Part shown: positions 1 to 11,703 of the stretch, piece after piece
How the letters are laid out: every line of letters starts with the position of its first letter
Position numbering within the stretch: the first letter of the stretch is position 1
Translations under genes and position numbers: made by a program
The notes under the pieces: model-generated
Database searches by the model: none
Told to the model about the DNA's origin: nothing
What the model saw: only the letters and a program-made list of their open reading frames with translations
Origin: Cymodocea nodosa
Lineage: Eukaryota; Streptophyta; Magnoliopsida; Alismatales; Cymodoceaceae
Assembly (NCBI GenBank): GCA_036874045.1
Contig: JAZBRI010000011.1
Coordinates: 10,407,501 to 10,471,500 of the forward strand
Direction: 5' to 3'
DNA: 64,000 bases

Positions 1-78
1 CAACACTCCTGATATTAAAACAAAACAGCACTCACAGTTGCTTAGCTTCTCAATCCCTAGCAACGACGCTAGAAAACT
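1..78 (-). mobile_element. PBS-proximal end of an Athila-like element running off the left edge
   Basis: This stretch matches the internal sequence just inside the 5' LTR of element E (about 22081-22190). It shares the purine-rich tract with AAAACAAAACAGC, the motif AGTTGCTTA, and the primer-binding-site complement at 55-71, which resembles the 3' end of plant tRNA-Asp with a few changes. It is therefore the start of the internal region of a minus-strand element whose body lies outside the window. No coding sequence is visible. Confidence 0.7.
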
Positions 79-1923
79 TGTTTGGGTTGTAAAAGGTTAA
101 ACTAGAAAACTGGCTTGATTTTTTTATGCCTATATTAATAAATTCTCTTAGAAGTAAACAAACAACCTTTCACACAAATTAGATATGAAGTCCAATTTGT
201 ATTTTAAACTACAAGTGCACAATGTATATTGTATTTGTGTGCAAGTATAGGTCGATCCCATAGAGATTGAGTAAGAATTGTGTATTGTTTCGATTTTTAT
301 ATTGGAGTTTATATGTGTTCAGTAAAGCACTCCATTGAGTTACAGTTAACACAACGGACTAAGTTCATGGAGTTACAATTACTCAACGAACTAACTTTGT
401 GGACTTAAGTTAAATCCACAAGCTTATCCTTCCAGTTAAATACTATTATTTACAAAGGAATTCAGCCAACCATTGGGCGGTTCTATAGAATGTAAATAAC
501 ATCAATTAAGCTCTTTAATGTTAGTTAATATTAGATTTATCATTAAGCAACAAGATATTTCAAATAGTAACCTTTAAAATCTTTAAGTATTTGGGACAAT
601 TCAATTTCAGTAAACTGTAAAATTATTTTCTATTTTCTAAATCAAACAAACATAAAACATTCACAATACTAATAATGATAATGTTAATCATGATACAAAG
701 CAAACAATACAACACTTTAATACTAAATGCAAACACATATAATTTGTTGTTTTTGGTATTTTTGTTTTGATATGTTCTTGAAGATGAGCGAAAGGTGAAA
801 TGTAAAAATCTCTATCGATAGTAAAAACTTCCATCACTCCATGCGACGCAATTACACCACAGAAAACTTAATCACTTACAATCTTGCCCCCTCTCCCTAT
901 AAAATTGCAAATCAAGAATTGTAAGATGATCTACTCTTTAGCATATTGGCATCAACCCAAAGCCAAGACTAGAAGCTTTACGATCTCCTAAGATATGAGT
1001 CGATGCTTGGTGAAAATGGTCTCCCTTCCTACGACGCGATCACTCCTCACAGAATTTGTTAGTCACCGTGTTTGACTCGGAATCGACCCAACATTAGGAA
1101 AGTATCCTCACAGACCTCTAATGGTTGGTGATTTTGGTGGTTTTGGTGGTGATGTAGAGCTTCAAAGAACTTCTGACGCTTCCTGTAGTTAGCGCGGTTC
1201 TCCTCCTACACATAAATACAAACTTTTCATCTTTCTCCTCTTCTTTTATATTTCTTTCTATAGTAACTACTTCTGCTTAGATGATCAATTGGATTTCCTT
1301 CATTCATATCAACGATGGTGATTTCATCTTCATTTCACGAGTAAATTCCTACGTGAAACGTGCAATCGTGGTTTTCCTTCGAATTTTCTGTTTCTATAAC
1401 TACTACAGTGGCATATTAGAAAGTAAATGGTTCGTAGAGTTACAGATAACTCAATGGACTTACTTCGTTGATTTAACTATAAAACACGTGCAATAAAGAA
1501 ATAACAAGTTCAGATGTTTCAGATAGTTACAACTATAATTATCTGAAACTTATATATATTTCGGATAGTTAGCACCTAACCCTTCGAAAGATAACTTAAG
1601 TTTAGTTTCCAGATCACAACATGTGTCCTCTAAGAAATAAAATATTCCTTAAGCATTTAAAACATAACAATCTGATACATGCAATATAACTCTCCGAAAT
1701 AACAGAAAATTCAAAGACAAGAGAATTTCAAAGCCTGTAATTTACCGACAGTTCAAAAATATACTTAATTAATGTCAATTTCCTGAATTTATGCAGATTC
1801 TTTCATTAAAGCATATAATAGAGCAATTATAACATAATGGCCTAATTCTCATATGATAAGCTAAATATTATGCAATTAACCATCATTTAACCATTAATAT
1901 TATGCACTTTTTCATTCTAAACA
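79..1923 (-). repeat. LTR copy A (Athila-like family)
   Basis: The copy begins TGTTTGGGTTG and ends TTCATTCTAAACA, the same termini as the LTRs of element E. It carries the family landmarks in order: the tract AAGTGCACAATG, two AACTCAACG palindrome units, GGGCGGTTC, the CTTGGTGAAAATGG block and the ATAACATAATGG block. It is shorter than the 2.2-kb LTRs of E because of internal deletions. It is flanked by primer-site sequence on the left and polypurine-tract sequence on the right, so it is shared between two element bodies, as expected after recombination between tandem copies. Confidence 0.8.
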
Positions 1924-2099
1924 CTTCTCCCATACTTAAATTTTACTAGACCCTTAGCAAACTACTAAGATCTAACTAGTTGGTCTTTCTACAATGCTAG
2001 AGTTAATTCTTCATTTTGTAACTTCAAAATACATAAATTAGATTAATGTAAAGATATTCTGTATTAATTCAGTAATCTAACTTAACATTATTTTCTCCT
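1924..2099 (-). repeat. Truncated 3' internal segment after LTR A
   Basis: It starts with CTTCTCCCATAC, the complement of the polypurine tract, and follows the same sequence as 9921-10080 in element E before stopping abruptly at LTR copy B. Only about 175 bp of an internal region remain. No coding content is seen. Confidence 0.65.
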
Positions 2100-3451
2100 T
2101 GTTTGGTTACCCAACACGACACCAGAAAACTTGTTTGGATCTCCAACAACGCACCAGAAAAACTTGGATTTGTTAACTTCTATTTTTACTTAGTTAATTT
2201 ATCTTTATGCCTATTCCCTTTTTTTTAGAAGTAAACAAACAACCTTTCACACAAATTAGATTTCAATTCTAATTTGTATTTTAACTGCAAGTGCACAATG
2301 TCTATTGTATTAATGTGCAAGTATAGGTCAAACCCACAGGTAATTGCTTAAGAATTGAGAACTATTACGTTTTGATCAATCAAATTTATATATTCAATAA
2401 GCACACCATTGAATTACAGTTAACTCAATGGACAAAGTTCATTGAGTTATGGCTAACTCAACGGATTAACCTCGTGGACTTAAGTTAACTCCACGAGCCT
2501 ATCGTTCCAATTTAATACAGCTATTTACAGAAAAATTCAGCCAACCATTGGGCGGTTCCACAAATGGTAAATAACATCAATTAAGCTCTTTAATGTTAGT
2601 AAACATTGGATTTATCATTAAGCATACTAACATTCAGATAATTCAAATAGTAACCATTAAAATCTTTAAGTCTTTTGAACAAACCAATTTCAGTAAACTA
2701 TAAAACTAAAACAATCACAACACTAACAAAGATAACATTAACCACGATAAAACAAACAACACAACACTCAAATACAAAATACAAACACAGATAAGTTGTT
2801 TTTGGTATTTTTGTTTTAATATGAACATGGAAATGGGCGAAAGGTGAAATGTAAAGTAATCTCAATCAATAGTAAATACTTCTATCACTACATGCGACAC
2901 GATTGCACCATTGAAAATTAAATCACTTACAATTCTGTCTCCTCTCCCTATAGAATCGCAAGTCCAGAATTGCAAGATGATCTCCTCTTCAGCATACAGG
3001 CATCAACCCAAAACCAAGGCTAGAAGCTTTACGATCTCATAAGATATGAGTCAGCACTTGGTGAAAATGGTTTCTCTTCCCGCGACGTGATCACTCCTCA
3101 CAGTGGTTGTCAGGCATTGTGTTTGGCTTGGAATCGACCCAACATTAGGAAAGTATCCTCACAGACCTTCGATAGTTGGTGATTATGGTGGTGGTGATGA
3201 TGGTTGGTGTGGTACTTCAAAGAATTGTCAAAGCTGATCCTCCTCTGCACACACTGGCCACACCCATCGATCACACCCTTACTTCTTTTTCTTCTTTTCT
3301 TTTATATTTCTTCAGTGGTAACTGCTTCTGCAAGAATGGTCGGTTGGATTTCCTTCATTCATATCAATGACGATGATTTCTTCTCTTTGCGCGATACGTG
3401 CGATGGTGGTTTTTCCTTCCAACTGTCCTGTATCTGCAACCGCTACAATGG
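2100..3451 (-). repeat. Partial LTR copy B (Athila-like family)
   Basis: It begins TGTTTGGTTACCCAACACG, as in the right LTR of element E, and runs through the usual landmarks up to the TCTGCAACCGCTACA block. There it is cut by the start of copy C. About 60 percent of an LTR remains. Open frames here (for example at 3176-3585) run inside LTR sequence and recur in other LTR copies, so they are not genes. Confidence 0.75.
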
Positions 3452-5304
3452 TGTTCGTGTCTTCCCAACACTACACTAGAAAAACTTGGATTTGTTACTT
3501 CTATTTTTACTTAGTTAATTTATCTTTATGCCTATTCTTTCTTTTAGAAGTAAACAAACAACCTTTAATACAATTTAGATATTAATTCCAATTTGTACTT
3601 TAACTACAAGTGCACAGTGTCTATTGTATCAGTGTGCAAGTACAGGTCGATCCCACAGGGAATTGCTGACGAATTTAAGAAATGTTTGATTGTGAACAAT
3701 TCAAATTTATATTCAATAAGCACTTCGTTGAGTTATAGTCAACTCAACGGACTATGTTCGTTGAGTTATTGATAACTCAACGGACAATCCTTGTGGACTT
3801 AAGTTAACTCCACGAGCCTGTCTCTTCTTTATAATACTGCTAATTACAGAGGAATTCGGCCAACCATTGGGCGATTCCACAGATTGTAAATAACATCAAT
3901 TAAGCTTTTTAATGCTAGTTAACATTGGATTTATCATTATGCAATACTAACATTTAGATGATTCAAACAGTAACCATTAAAATCTTTAAGTTGTTTTGTA
4001 CGAACCAATTTCAGTAAACTGTAAAATTAAAACTAACATAAAACAATCATAAAATTGATACAGATAACATTAATCACGATACAACACAAACAATACAACA
4101 CTCAAATACAACATACAAACAAAGATAAATTGTTTTTGGTATTTTTGTTTTCATGTGATGGGCGAAAGGTGAAATGTAAAGTAATTTCTCTTGATAGTAA
4201 ATACTTCTGACACTACTTGCAACACGATTACACCACTGAAAATTGAACCACTTACAATTCTGTCTCCTCTCCCTATAGAATCGCAAGTCCAGAATTGCAA
4301 GATGTTCTCCTCTTCAGCATACAGGCATCAACCCGAAGCCAAGGCTAAAAGCTTTACAATCTCCTGAAATATGAGTCGGCACTTGGTGAAAATGTCTTCC
4401 CTTCCCGCAGCACAATCACTCCTCACAGTGGTTGTCAGGCACTGTGTTTGGCTCGGAATCGACCCGACATCAGGCAAGTATCCTCATAGACCTCCGATGA
4501 TTGGTGATTATGGTGGTGATACGGTGGTTGGTGTGATACTTCGGAGAATTGCCGATACTGTCTACAGAAAGCTTGGTGCTCCTCCTCTGTATACACTGGT
4601 TGTTCATCGATCACACCCGTTCTTTTTTTTCTTCTTTTCTTTTATATTTCTTCAGTGGTAACTACTTCTGCTTGAATGGTCGGTTGGATTTCCTTCCTTT
4701 AGATCAACGGCGATGATTTCTTTCTCCCTACGCGATTGAATTCCTGCGTGATACGTGCAAACGTGGTTTTTCCTTCCAACTGTCTGTTCCTGCAACCGCT
4801 ACAGTGGCATATTAGAAAATATATAGTCCGTGGAGTTACAGATAACTCAACGGACTTCCTTCGTTGATTTAACTATAAAACACGTGCAAAATTAACAACT
4901 TAAGTTTATAACGCTAACTTAACGTGTTGCCTTAGTGTACTTTCATGTAACTCAACGCATGTAGTTATACTAACTTAACGAGTTATAACGTAAGTAAATC
5001 TACCAACTCTCAACACGTGTCAACAGCAGTTTAAACATAAAATAACATTCCGGAGAGTTACAGGTATAACTATCTGATGCTCAGATGCATTTTCGGATAC
5101 TTAAGAATTTCACAGCCTGCAATTTACCGACAGTTCATAAATGTGCTAAATTAACAATAATTCCCCAAAATTAAGCAGATTCTTCAATTAAAGCATATAA
5201 CAGTGCAATTATAACATAATGGCTTAATTCTCATATGATAAGCTAAATATTATGCAATTAACCATCATTTAACCGTTATAAAATGCACTTTTTCATTCTA
5301 AACA
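3452..5304 (-). repeat. LTR copy C (Athila-like family)
   Basis: It begins TGTTCGTGTCTTCCCAACAC, close to the solo LTR at 49415, and ends TTCATTCTAAACA at 5304. It is followed directly by the polypurine-tract complement CTTCCCCCATACC, so it acted as the 3' LTR of a minus-strand element whose internal region begins at 5305. It contains two clean AACTCAACGGA hairpins near 3720-3790. Confidence 0.8.
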
Positions 5305-6839
5305 CTTCCCCCATACCTAAATTTTGCTAGTCCCTTAGCAAACTAAGATTTAATTAATTGGTCTTTCAAAAAGTGCTAGAATTAATTCTCCCCCTTTTGT
5401 TTTGTTTTTTTTTTTTTTCTTTTTAGCATAAACATATATTCTGTATGTTTCAGTAATCAACCTGCAAAGATATTTAGAATATATGTAAATTACATACAAA
5501 GTATATCATCTTCATATAGGTGTTAATTATATTATCGTTTGTTCTTCTTTTCATCATCTGTAATCCTAAATTTTCTAATAAGTTTTTCCAGAAGAAATTT
5601 CAACAACATACGAATCAAAGTACAATCCAATTCAATCTGATTAAGACAAGTAGAATAAAGAATTGTATTTCCATTAAACAACTTCAAAAGTCAATTCAAG
5701 ATTCATATTTCAGCAATTCTAGATAATAGAAAATATACTCGATTCATAAGATATCTGTATTTCAAAAAACACTTGTATCTTTTCAAAACAGTATATATTT
5801 TTTTTTTTTGTACTTTAAAAGTTAATTTAACAAGCTTGAATCATACAAGAGCTTTCTAATGTACCCATGTAACGAGCTTTTAGTCAACAATCCTAGATCT
5901 GATCAAGATCTTAGGTTGCCAGATTTTCAGAGTCCTTTTTCAGGTCAACAATCCTTACATACCTATCTGCTCAAGTACAAAAGGCTCGTGATCAAACAAG
6001 TCAATAAACTCTTAAGGTTTTTTTTTTTTTTCTAAAAATAAATGCACACACAAAACAAAGCATTAATCACATACTGTATATGCACGTATTTCATTAATAC
6101 AGATGCAGTAAAACACCAATCTCATATAATCCTGATTCTATCATTTACTAAAGATATGAATCCATAACAATAAGTTCATACTTTATCTATAGTTTAATAA
6201 GATCTACACATAAATCATTCTACAAGTTCAATCAGTCAAAGTAAATATATCTTTCATCATATGTGTTTCATTTAATCTAGAATTCACATCTCAGCTCCTT
6301 CAGGACTTCAGATAATTTTTTGATTAAGCATTAAATATTCTGATTTCATTTTAAAATTGTGAAACTGTTAAACTCTTGAAATTTAGAAAAATCATAAGAT
6401 ACTATATCTAGATTTACATAAATAATAAATTCTATAGCATCTTCTATAGCCTTCTAAATATAACATTCAAGCAGTTTATAAAAATTTTACAGTCTCAATT
6501 ATCGGATAGTTATAGCAAGTTCATAAAAATTTTCTATTTTCTTAAAACTTTGCAGTACCATTTTAATTCCTTTAATTAACAAACTTGCATGGCTGTTACT
6601 TTAATTACCTCCCCCCCATACCTACATTTTGCATTGTCCTCAATGTACAAGATTTGACAATAAGTACAGTAATTGTAGTAGGCATGAATAAAGTTTTGTT
6701 TGATTTAAAATTTTGGATAAGTAATTGGTTACATACCTTGTTCCATTTGTATCTCTTTCTGCATATTCCGATTTTTGATTCTAAAAAACTGTTCATTCCC
6801 AGATAAACACAGAATATAAAACAAAAATTGTTCATTCCT
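5305..6839 (-). repeat. 3' non-coding internal segment belonging to LTR C
   Basis: About 1.5 kb match 9921-11470 of element E nearly continuously: the polypurine tract at the left edge, a poly-T tract, a conserved block at 5860-6000, and a second polypurine-like motif at 6606-6620. The segment breaks at 6839 and jumps into the middle of an LTR sequence, with the short shared motif CTGAGATATGAG at the junction, which suggests a microhomology-mediated deletion. Short ORFs (5520, 6585, 6605) carry no recognisable domain. Confidence 0.7.
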
Positions 6840-7702
6840 GAGATATGAGTCAACACTTGGTGAAAATGGTTTCTCTTCCCGTGACGCGATCACTCCTCAC
6901 AGTGGTTGTCAAGCATTGTGTTTGGCTCAGAATCGACCCAACATTAGGAAAGTATCCTCACAAACCTTCGTTGGTTGGTGATTATGGTGGTGGTGATGAT
7001 GGTTGGTGTGGTACTTCAAAGAATTGTTGAAGTTGATCCTCCTCTGCACACACTGGCCACACCCATCGATCACACCCTTACTTCTTTTTCTTCTTTTCTT
7101 TTATATTTCTTTAGTGGTAACTGCTTCTGCTAGAATGGTCGGTTGGATTTCCTTCATTCATATCAATGACGATGATTTCTTCTCTCTGTGCGATACGTGC
7201 GATGGTGGTTTTTCCTTCCAACTGTCCTGTTTCTGCAATCGCTATAGCGGCATATTAGAAAATAAATAGTCTGTGGAGTTACAAATAACTCAACAGACTT
7301 GCTTCGTTGATTTAACTATAGAACACATGCATAAATTTAACTATTCGATGCTCAGGTGCATTTCGGATATTTACAAACTTAACTATCTGATACCTAGATG
7401 CATTTCGGATAGTTACAGATAACTCACCAATATATAACTTAAGTAAATCTACTAGATCTCGACATATGTCAGCAGTAGTTTAATAATAAAAGAAACATTT
7501 CGGAGAGTTACAGGTCTAACTATCCGATGCTCAGATGCATTTTGGATAGTTATAGATAACACACCAAAAATCCACTTAAGTCACTTTCCCAGAACATGAC
7601 ACATGTTCACAGCTATTTTATAAATAAAAGGAGATTTTGGAGAGTTACACATATAACTATCTAATGCCCAACTGCACTTTCAGATAGTTATAGATAACTC
7701 AC
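6840..7702 (-). repeat. LTR copy D, left part, interrupted by element E
   Basis: It starts mid-LTR at ATATGAGTCAACACTTGG and continues through the AACTATCCGATGC hairpin blocks up to 7702, where element E has inserted. The remainder of the same LTR resumes at 24443 after the duplicated CTCAC. It documents nesting of one family member inside another. Confidence 0.8.
7698..7702. repeat. Target-site duplication CTCAC, left copy
   Basis: The five bases CTCAC directly precede the left LTR of element E and are repeated at 24443-24447 after the right LTR. A 5-bp duplication is the size expected for Ty3/gypsy integrases. Confidence 0.85.
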
Positions 7703-9920
7703 TGTTCGGTTACCTAGCACGACACCAGAAAACTTGTTTTGATCTCAAGCAACGCACTAGAAAAACTATGATTTCTTAACTTCTGTTTTTACTTAGTTAA
7801 TTTATCTTTATGCCTATTCTTTTTCTTTTAGAAGTAAACAAACAACCTTTAATACAAATTAGATATTAATTCCAATTTGTACTTTAACTGCAAGTGCACA
7901 GTGTCTATTGTATCAGTGTGCAAGTATAGGTCGATCCCATAGGGAATTGCTTACGAGTTGAGAACTATTCGTTTGTTAACAATCAAATTTATATATTCAA
8001 TAAGCTCTCCGTTGAGTTGTAGTTAACTCAACGGACTAACCTCATGGACTTAAGTTAACTCCATGAGCCTATCGTTCCAATTTAATACTGCTATTTATAG
8101 AAGAATTCAGCCAACCATTGGGCAGTTCCACAGATTGTAAATAGCATCAATTAAGCTCTTTAATGTTAGTAAACATTGGATTTATCATTAAGCATACTAA
8201 CATTTAGATAATTCAAACAGTAACCATTAAAATCTTTAAGTCTTTTGAACGAACCAATTTCATTAAACTGTAAAACTAAAATAAAAATAAAACAATCACA
8301 ACACTGACAAAGATAACATTAATCACGATACACAAACAATACAACACTCAAATACAAAATACAATAGCAGATAAGTTGTTTTTGGTATTTTTGTTTTAAT
8401 ATGAACATGGAAATGGGCGAAAGGTGAAATGTAAAGTAATCTCAATCAACAGTAAATACTTCCGTCACTACATACGACGCAATTACACCACTGAAAATTA
8501 AACCACTTACAATTTTGTCTCCTCTCTCTATAGAATCGCAAGTCCACAATTGCAAGATGATCTCCTCTTCAGCATACAGGCATCAACCCGAAGTCAAGGC
8601 TAGAAGCTTTACGATCTCTTGAGATATGAGTAAGCACTTGGTGAAAATGGCTTCTGTTCCCGTGACGTGATCACTCCTCATAGTGGTTGTCAGGCACTGT
8701 GTTTGACTCGAAATCAACCCAACATCAAGAAAGTATCCTCACAGACCTCCGATGGTTGGTGATTATGGTGGTTATGGTGGTGGTAATGTGGTGGTGATGT
8801 GGTGGTGATAATGGTTGGTGTGGTACTTTAGAGAATTACCGATACTGTCTGCAGAAAGCTCGGTGCTCCTCCTCTGTACACACTGGCCAAACCCATCGAT
8901 CACACACATTTTACTTCTTTTTCTTCTTTTCTTTTATATTTCTTCAGTGGTAACTGCTTCTGCTTGAATAGTCGGTTGGATTTCCTTCATTCATATCAAC
9001 GACAATGATTTCATCTCCCTTCGACGAGTGAATTCCTACGTGATATGTGCGATCGTGGTTTTTCCTTTCAACTGTCCTGTTTCTGCAATCGCTACAGTGG
9101 CATATTAGAAAATAAATAGTCATTGGAGTTATAGATAACTCAACGGACTTACCTCGTTGATTTAACTATAAAGCACCTGCATAAATTTAACTATCTGATG
9201 CTCAGGTGCATTTCGGATACTTATAAACTTAACTATCTGATGCCCAGATGCATTTCGGATAGTTACAAATAACTCACCGATATATAACTTAAGTAAATCT
9301 ACCAAATCTCAACACATGTCAACAATAGTTTAATAATAAAAGAAACATTTTGGAGAGTTACAAGTCTAACTATTCGATGCTTAGATGCATTTTGGATAGT
9401 TATAGATAACTCACCGAAAATCCACTTAAGTCACTTTCCTAGAACATGACACGTGTCCATAGCTATTTTATAAATAAAAAGAGATTTCGAAGAGTTACAC
9501 ATATAACTGTCTGATGCCCAACTGCAATTTCGAATAGTTATAGATAACTCACTGAAAGTTCACTTAAGTCATGCATTATGGTTTCAACACGTGTACTTCA
9601 GAAAATAATAAAATATTCTTTTAAAACATAACTGTTCGGTAGTTTAAACATAACTATCTGATAAATGTTCGGTCTATTAAACAACATTGTCCAAAATATC
9701 AGAAAATTCAGATACTTAAGAATTTCATAGCCTGCAACTTACCGACAATTCAGAAATGTACTAAATTGACATTAATTCCCCAAAATTAAGCAGATTCTTT
9801 AATTAAAGCATATAATAGTGCAATTATAACATAATGGCTTAATTCTCATATGATAAGCTAAATATTATGCAATTAACCATCATTTAACCATTAATAATAT
9901 GCACTTTTTCATTCTAAACA
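7703..9920 (-). repeat. 3' LTR of element E
   Basis: It begins TGTTCGGTTACC and ends TTCATTCTAAACA in plus orientation. It lacks one 33-base palindrome unit present in the 5' LTR (22191-24442), which explains nearly all of the length difference. Hairpins include TCCGTTGAGTT at 8008-8018 facing AACTCAACGGA at 8025-8035. A GGT-rich stretch at 8750-8830 varies between copies. Confidence 0.9.
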
Positions 9921-9933
9921 CTTCCCCCATACC
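9921..9933 (-). other. Polypurine tract of element E
   Basis: CTTCCCCCATACC lies immediately next to the LTR end; in element orientation it is a run of purines, GGTATGGGGGAAG, followed by TGTTTAGAATG. This is the expected plus-strand primer. The same motif follows LTR copies A and C. Confidence 0.8.
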
Positions 9934-11640
9934 TAAATTTTAGTAGTCCCTTAGCAAACTAAGATCTAATTAATTGGTCTTTCTAAAAGTGCTAGAATTA
10001 ATTATTCTTCTTTTTTCTTTTCTGTTCAGCATAAGAACTAGTATTATCATATAGATATTCTGTATGTTTCATTAATCAACATGCAAATATACTTAGAATA
10101 TATGCAAATTACATACAAAGTATATCATCATCACATAGGTGTTAATTATATTATCGTTTGTTCTTCTTTTCATCATTCGTCAGCTTGAATTTTCCAATAA
10201 GATTTCTAGAAGAAATTTCAACAACATACTAATCAAAGTACAATCTAATTCAATATGATTAAGACAAGTAGAATAAAGAATTGTATCTCCATTAAAACAA
10301 CTTCAAAAGTCAATTCCAGATTCATATTTCAGTAATTTTAGATAACAGAAAATATACTCGATTTATAAGATATCTGTATTTCACAAAACACTTGCATCTT
10401 TTCAGAACAGTATATGTTTTTTTTTTTTTGTACTTTAAAAGTTAATTTGACAAGCTTGAATCATACAGGAGCTTTCTAATGTACCTATGTAACGAGTTTT
10501 TAGTCAACAATCCCAGATCTGATCAGGATCTTAGGTTGCCAAATTTCAAGAGTCCTTTTTCAAGTCAACAATCCTTACATACCTATCTGCTCAAGTACAA
10601 AAGGCTCGTGATCAAACAAATCAATAAACTCTCAAAGTTTCCTCTTTTTTCTTTTTTCTTGTATTTTTTTTTTTATTAAAATACAAACACAAAACAAAAC
10701 ATTAATCACATACTGTATATGTACGTATTTCATTAATACAAATGCAGTAAAACACCAATCTCATATAGTCCTGCTTCTATCATTTACTGAAAATATGAAT
10801 CTATAACAATAGGCTCATACTTTTTCTGTAGTTTAATAAGATCTACACATAAATCATTCTACAAGTTCAATCAGTCAAATTAAATGTATCTTTAATCATA
10901 TGTGTTCCATTTAATCTAGAATTCACATTTCAGCTCCTTTAGGACCTCAAATAATTTACTGATTTTTCATTAAGCATTCTGATTTCATTTTAAAATCGTA
11001 AAACTGTTAAACTCATGAAATTTAGAAAAAAACATAAGATACTATATCCAAATTTGCATAATTAGTAAATTCTATAGCATCTTATATAGTCTTCTAAATA
11101 TAACATTCAAGCAGTTACAGATTATAAATTTTACAATCTCAATTATCGGATAGTTACAGCAAGTTCATAAAAATTTTCAATGTCAACAAAACTTTGCAGT
11201 ACCATTTTAATTCCTTTAATTAACAAACTTACATGGCTGTTTCTTTAATTACCTCCCCCTCATACCTACATTTTGCATTGTCCTCAATGTAAAAGATTTG
11301 ACAATAAATACAGTAATTGTAGCAGGCATGAATACAGTTTCTTTGATTTAAAATTCAGGATAAGTAATCAGTTACATACCTTGATTTGTTTGTATCTTCT
11401 TCTGCATATTCCGATTTTTTATTCTAAAAAACTTTTCATTCACAAATAAAAGCAAAATATATAACAAAATAACATTTAACAGATATTGATAAATCATTGT
11501 CTTGCGTGGAACCTAGGCTCCTATGCCTCTGGTGGCTCACAAGAAAGCCAGTTGGTTACCCCAAACAAATACCAACAAACTGGATTGATATTTAGTTTTT
11601 TTTTTTTTCTTTTATAAAATAAAAATGAAAACTACATTTT
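9934..11640 (-). other. 3' non-coding internal region of element E
   Basis: This 1.7-kb AT-rich region has no ORF with a recognisable domain. It is shared with the fragments at 5305-6839 and 24849-25790. Notable parts are a long T tract near 10410, a strongly conserved 150-bp block at 10470-10620, and a second purine-tract-like motif at 11250-11300 (CTCCCCCTCATACC then CATTGTCCTCAATG). It would be the 3' untranslated part of the element transcript. Confidence 0.65.
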
Positions 11641-11703
11641 TCTCTCTTTTCTTTTTTAAATAAATTTAGAATACACAAAACATTAAACACACAAAATCAC
11701 AGC

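Noticed and set aside
3176..3585. ORFs inside LTR copies (also 4371, 6845, 7003, 22840, 23322, 38387, 50353)
   Set aside because: The same short frames recur in several LTR copies with different breaks and lack domains; they follow the LTR sequence.
8008..9560. CRISPR-like array of repeated palindromes
   Set aside because: Plant nuclear LTR context, irregular spacing and recurrence in every LTR copy; the units are LTR hairpins.
10479..10679. Plus-strand ORF in the 3' internal region as a gene
   Set aside because: It is antisense to the element, short, and partly broken in the copy at 25230; kept only as a conserved-block observation.
11552..11640. Possible LTR start (TTGGTTACCCC, then CAAACTGGATTGAT) next to the F-box gene
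   Set aside because: Some resemblance to the family LTR start, but no primer site or purine tract adjoins it and only about 80 bp could match.
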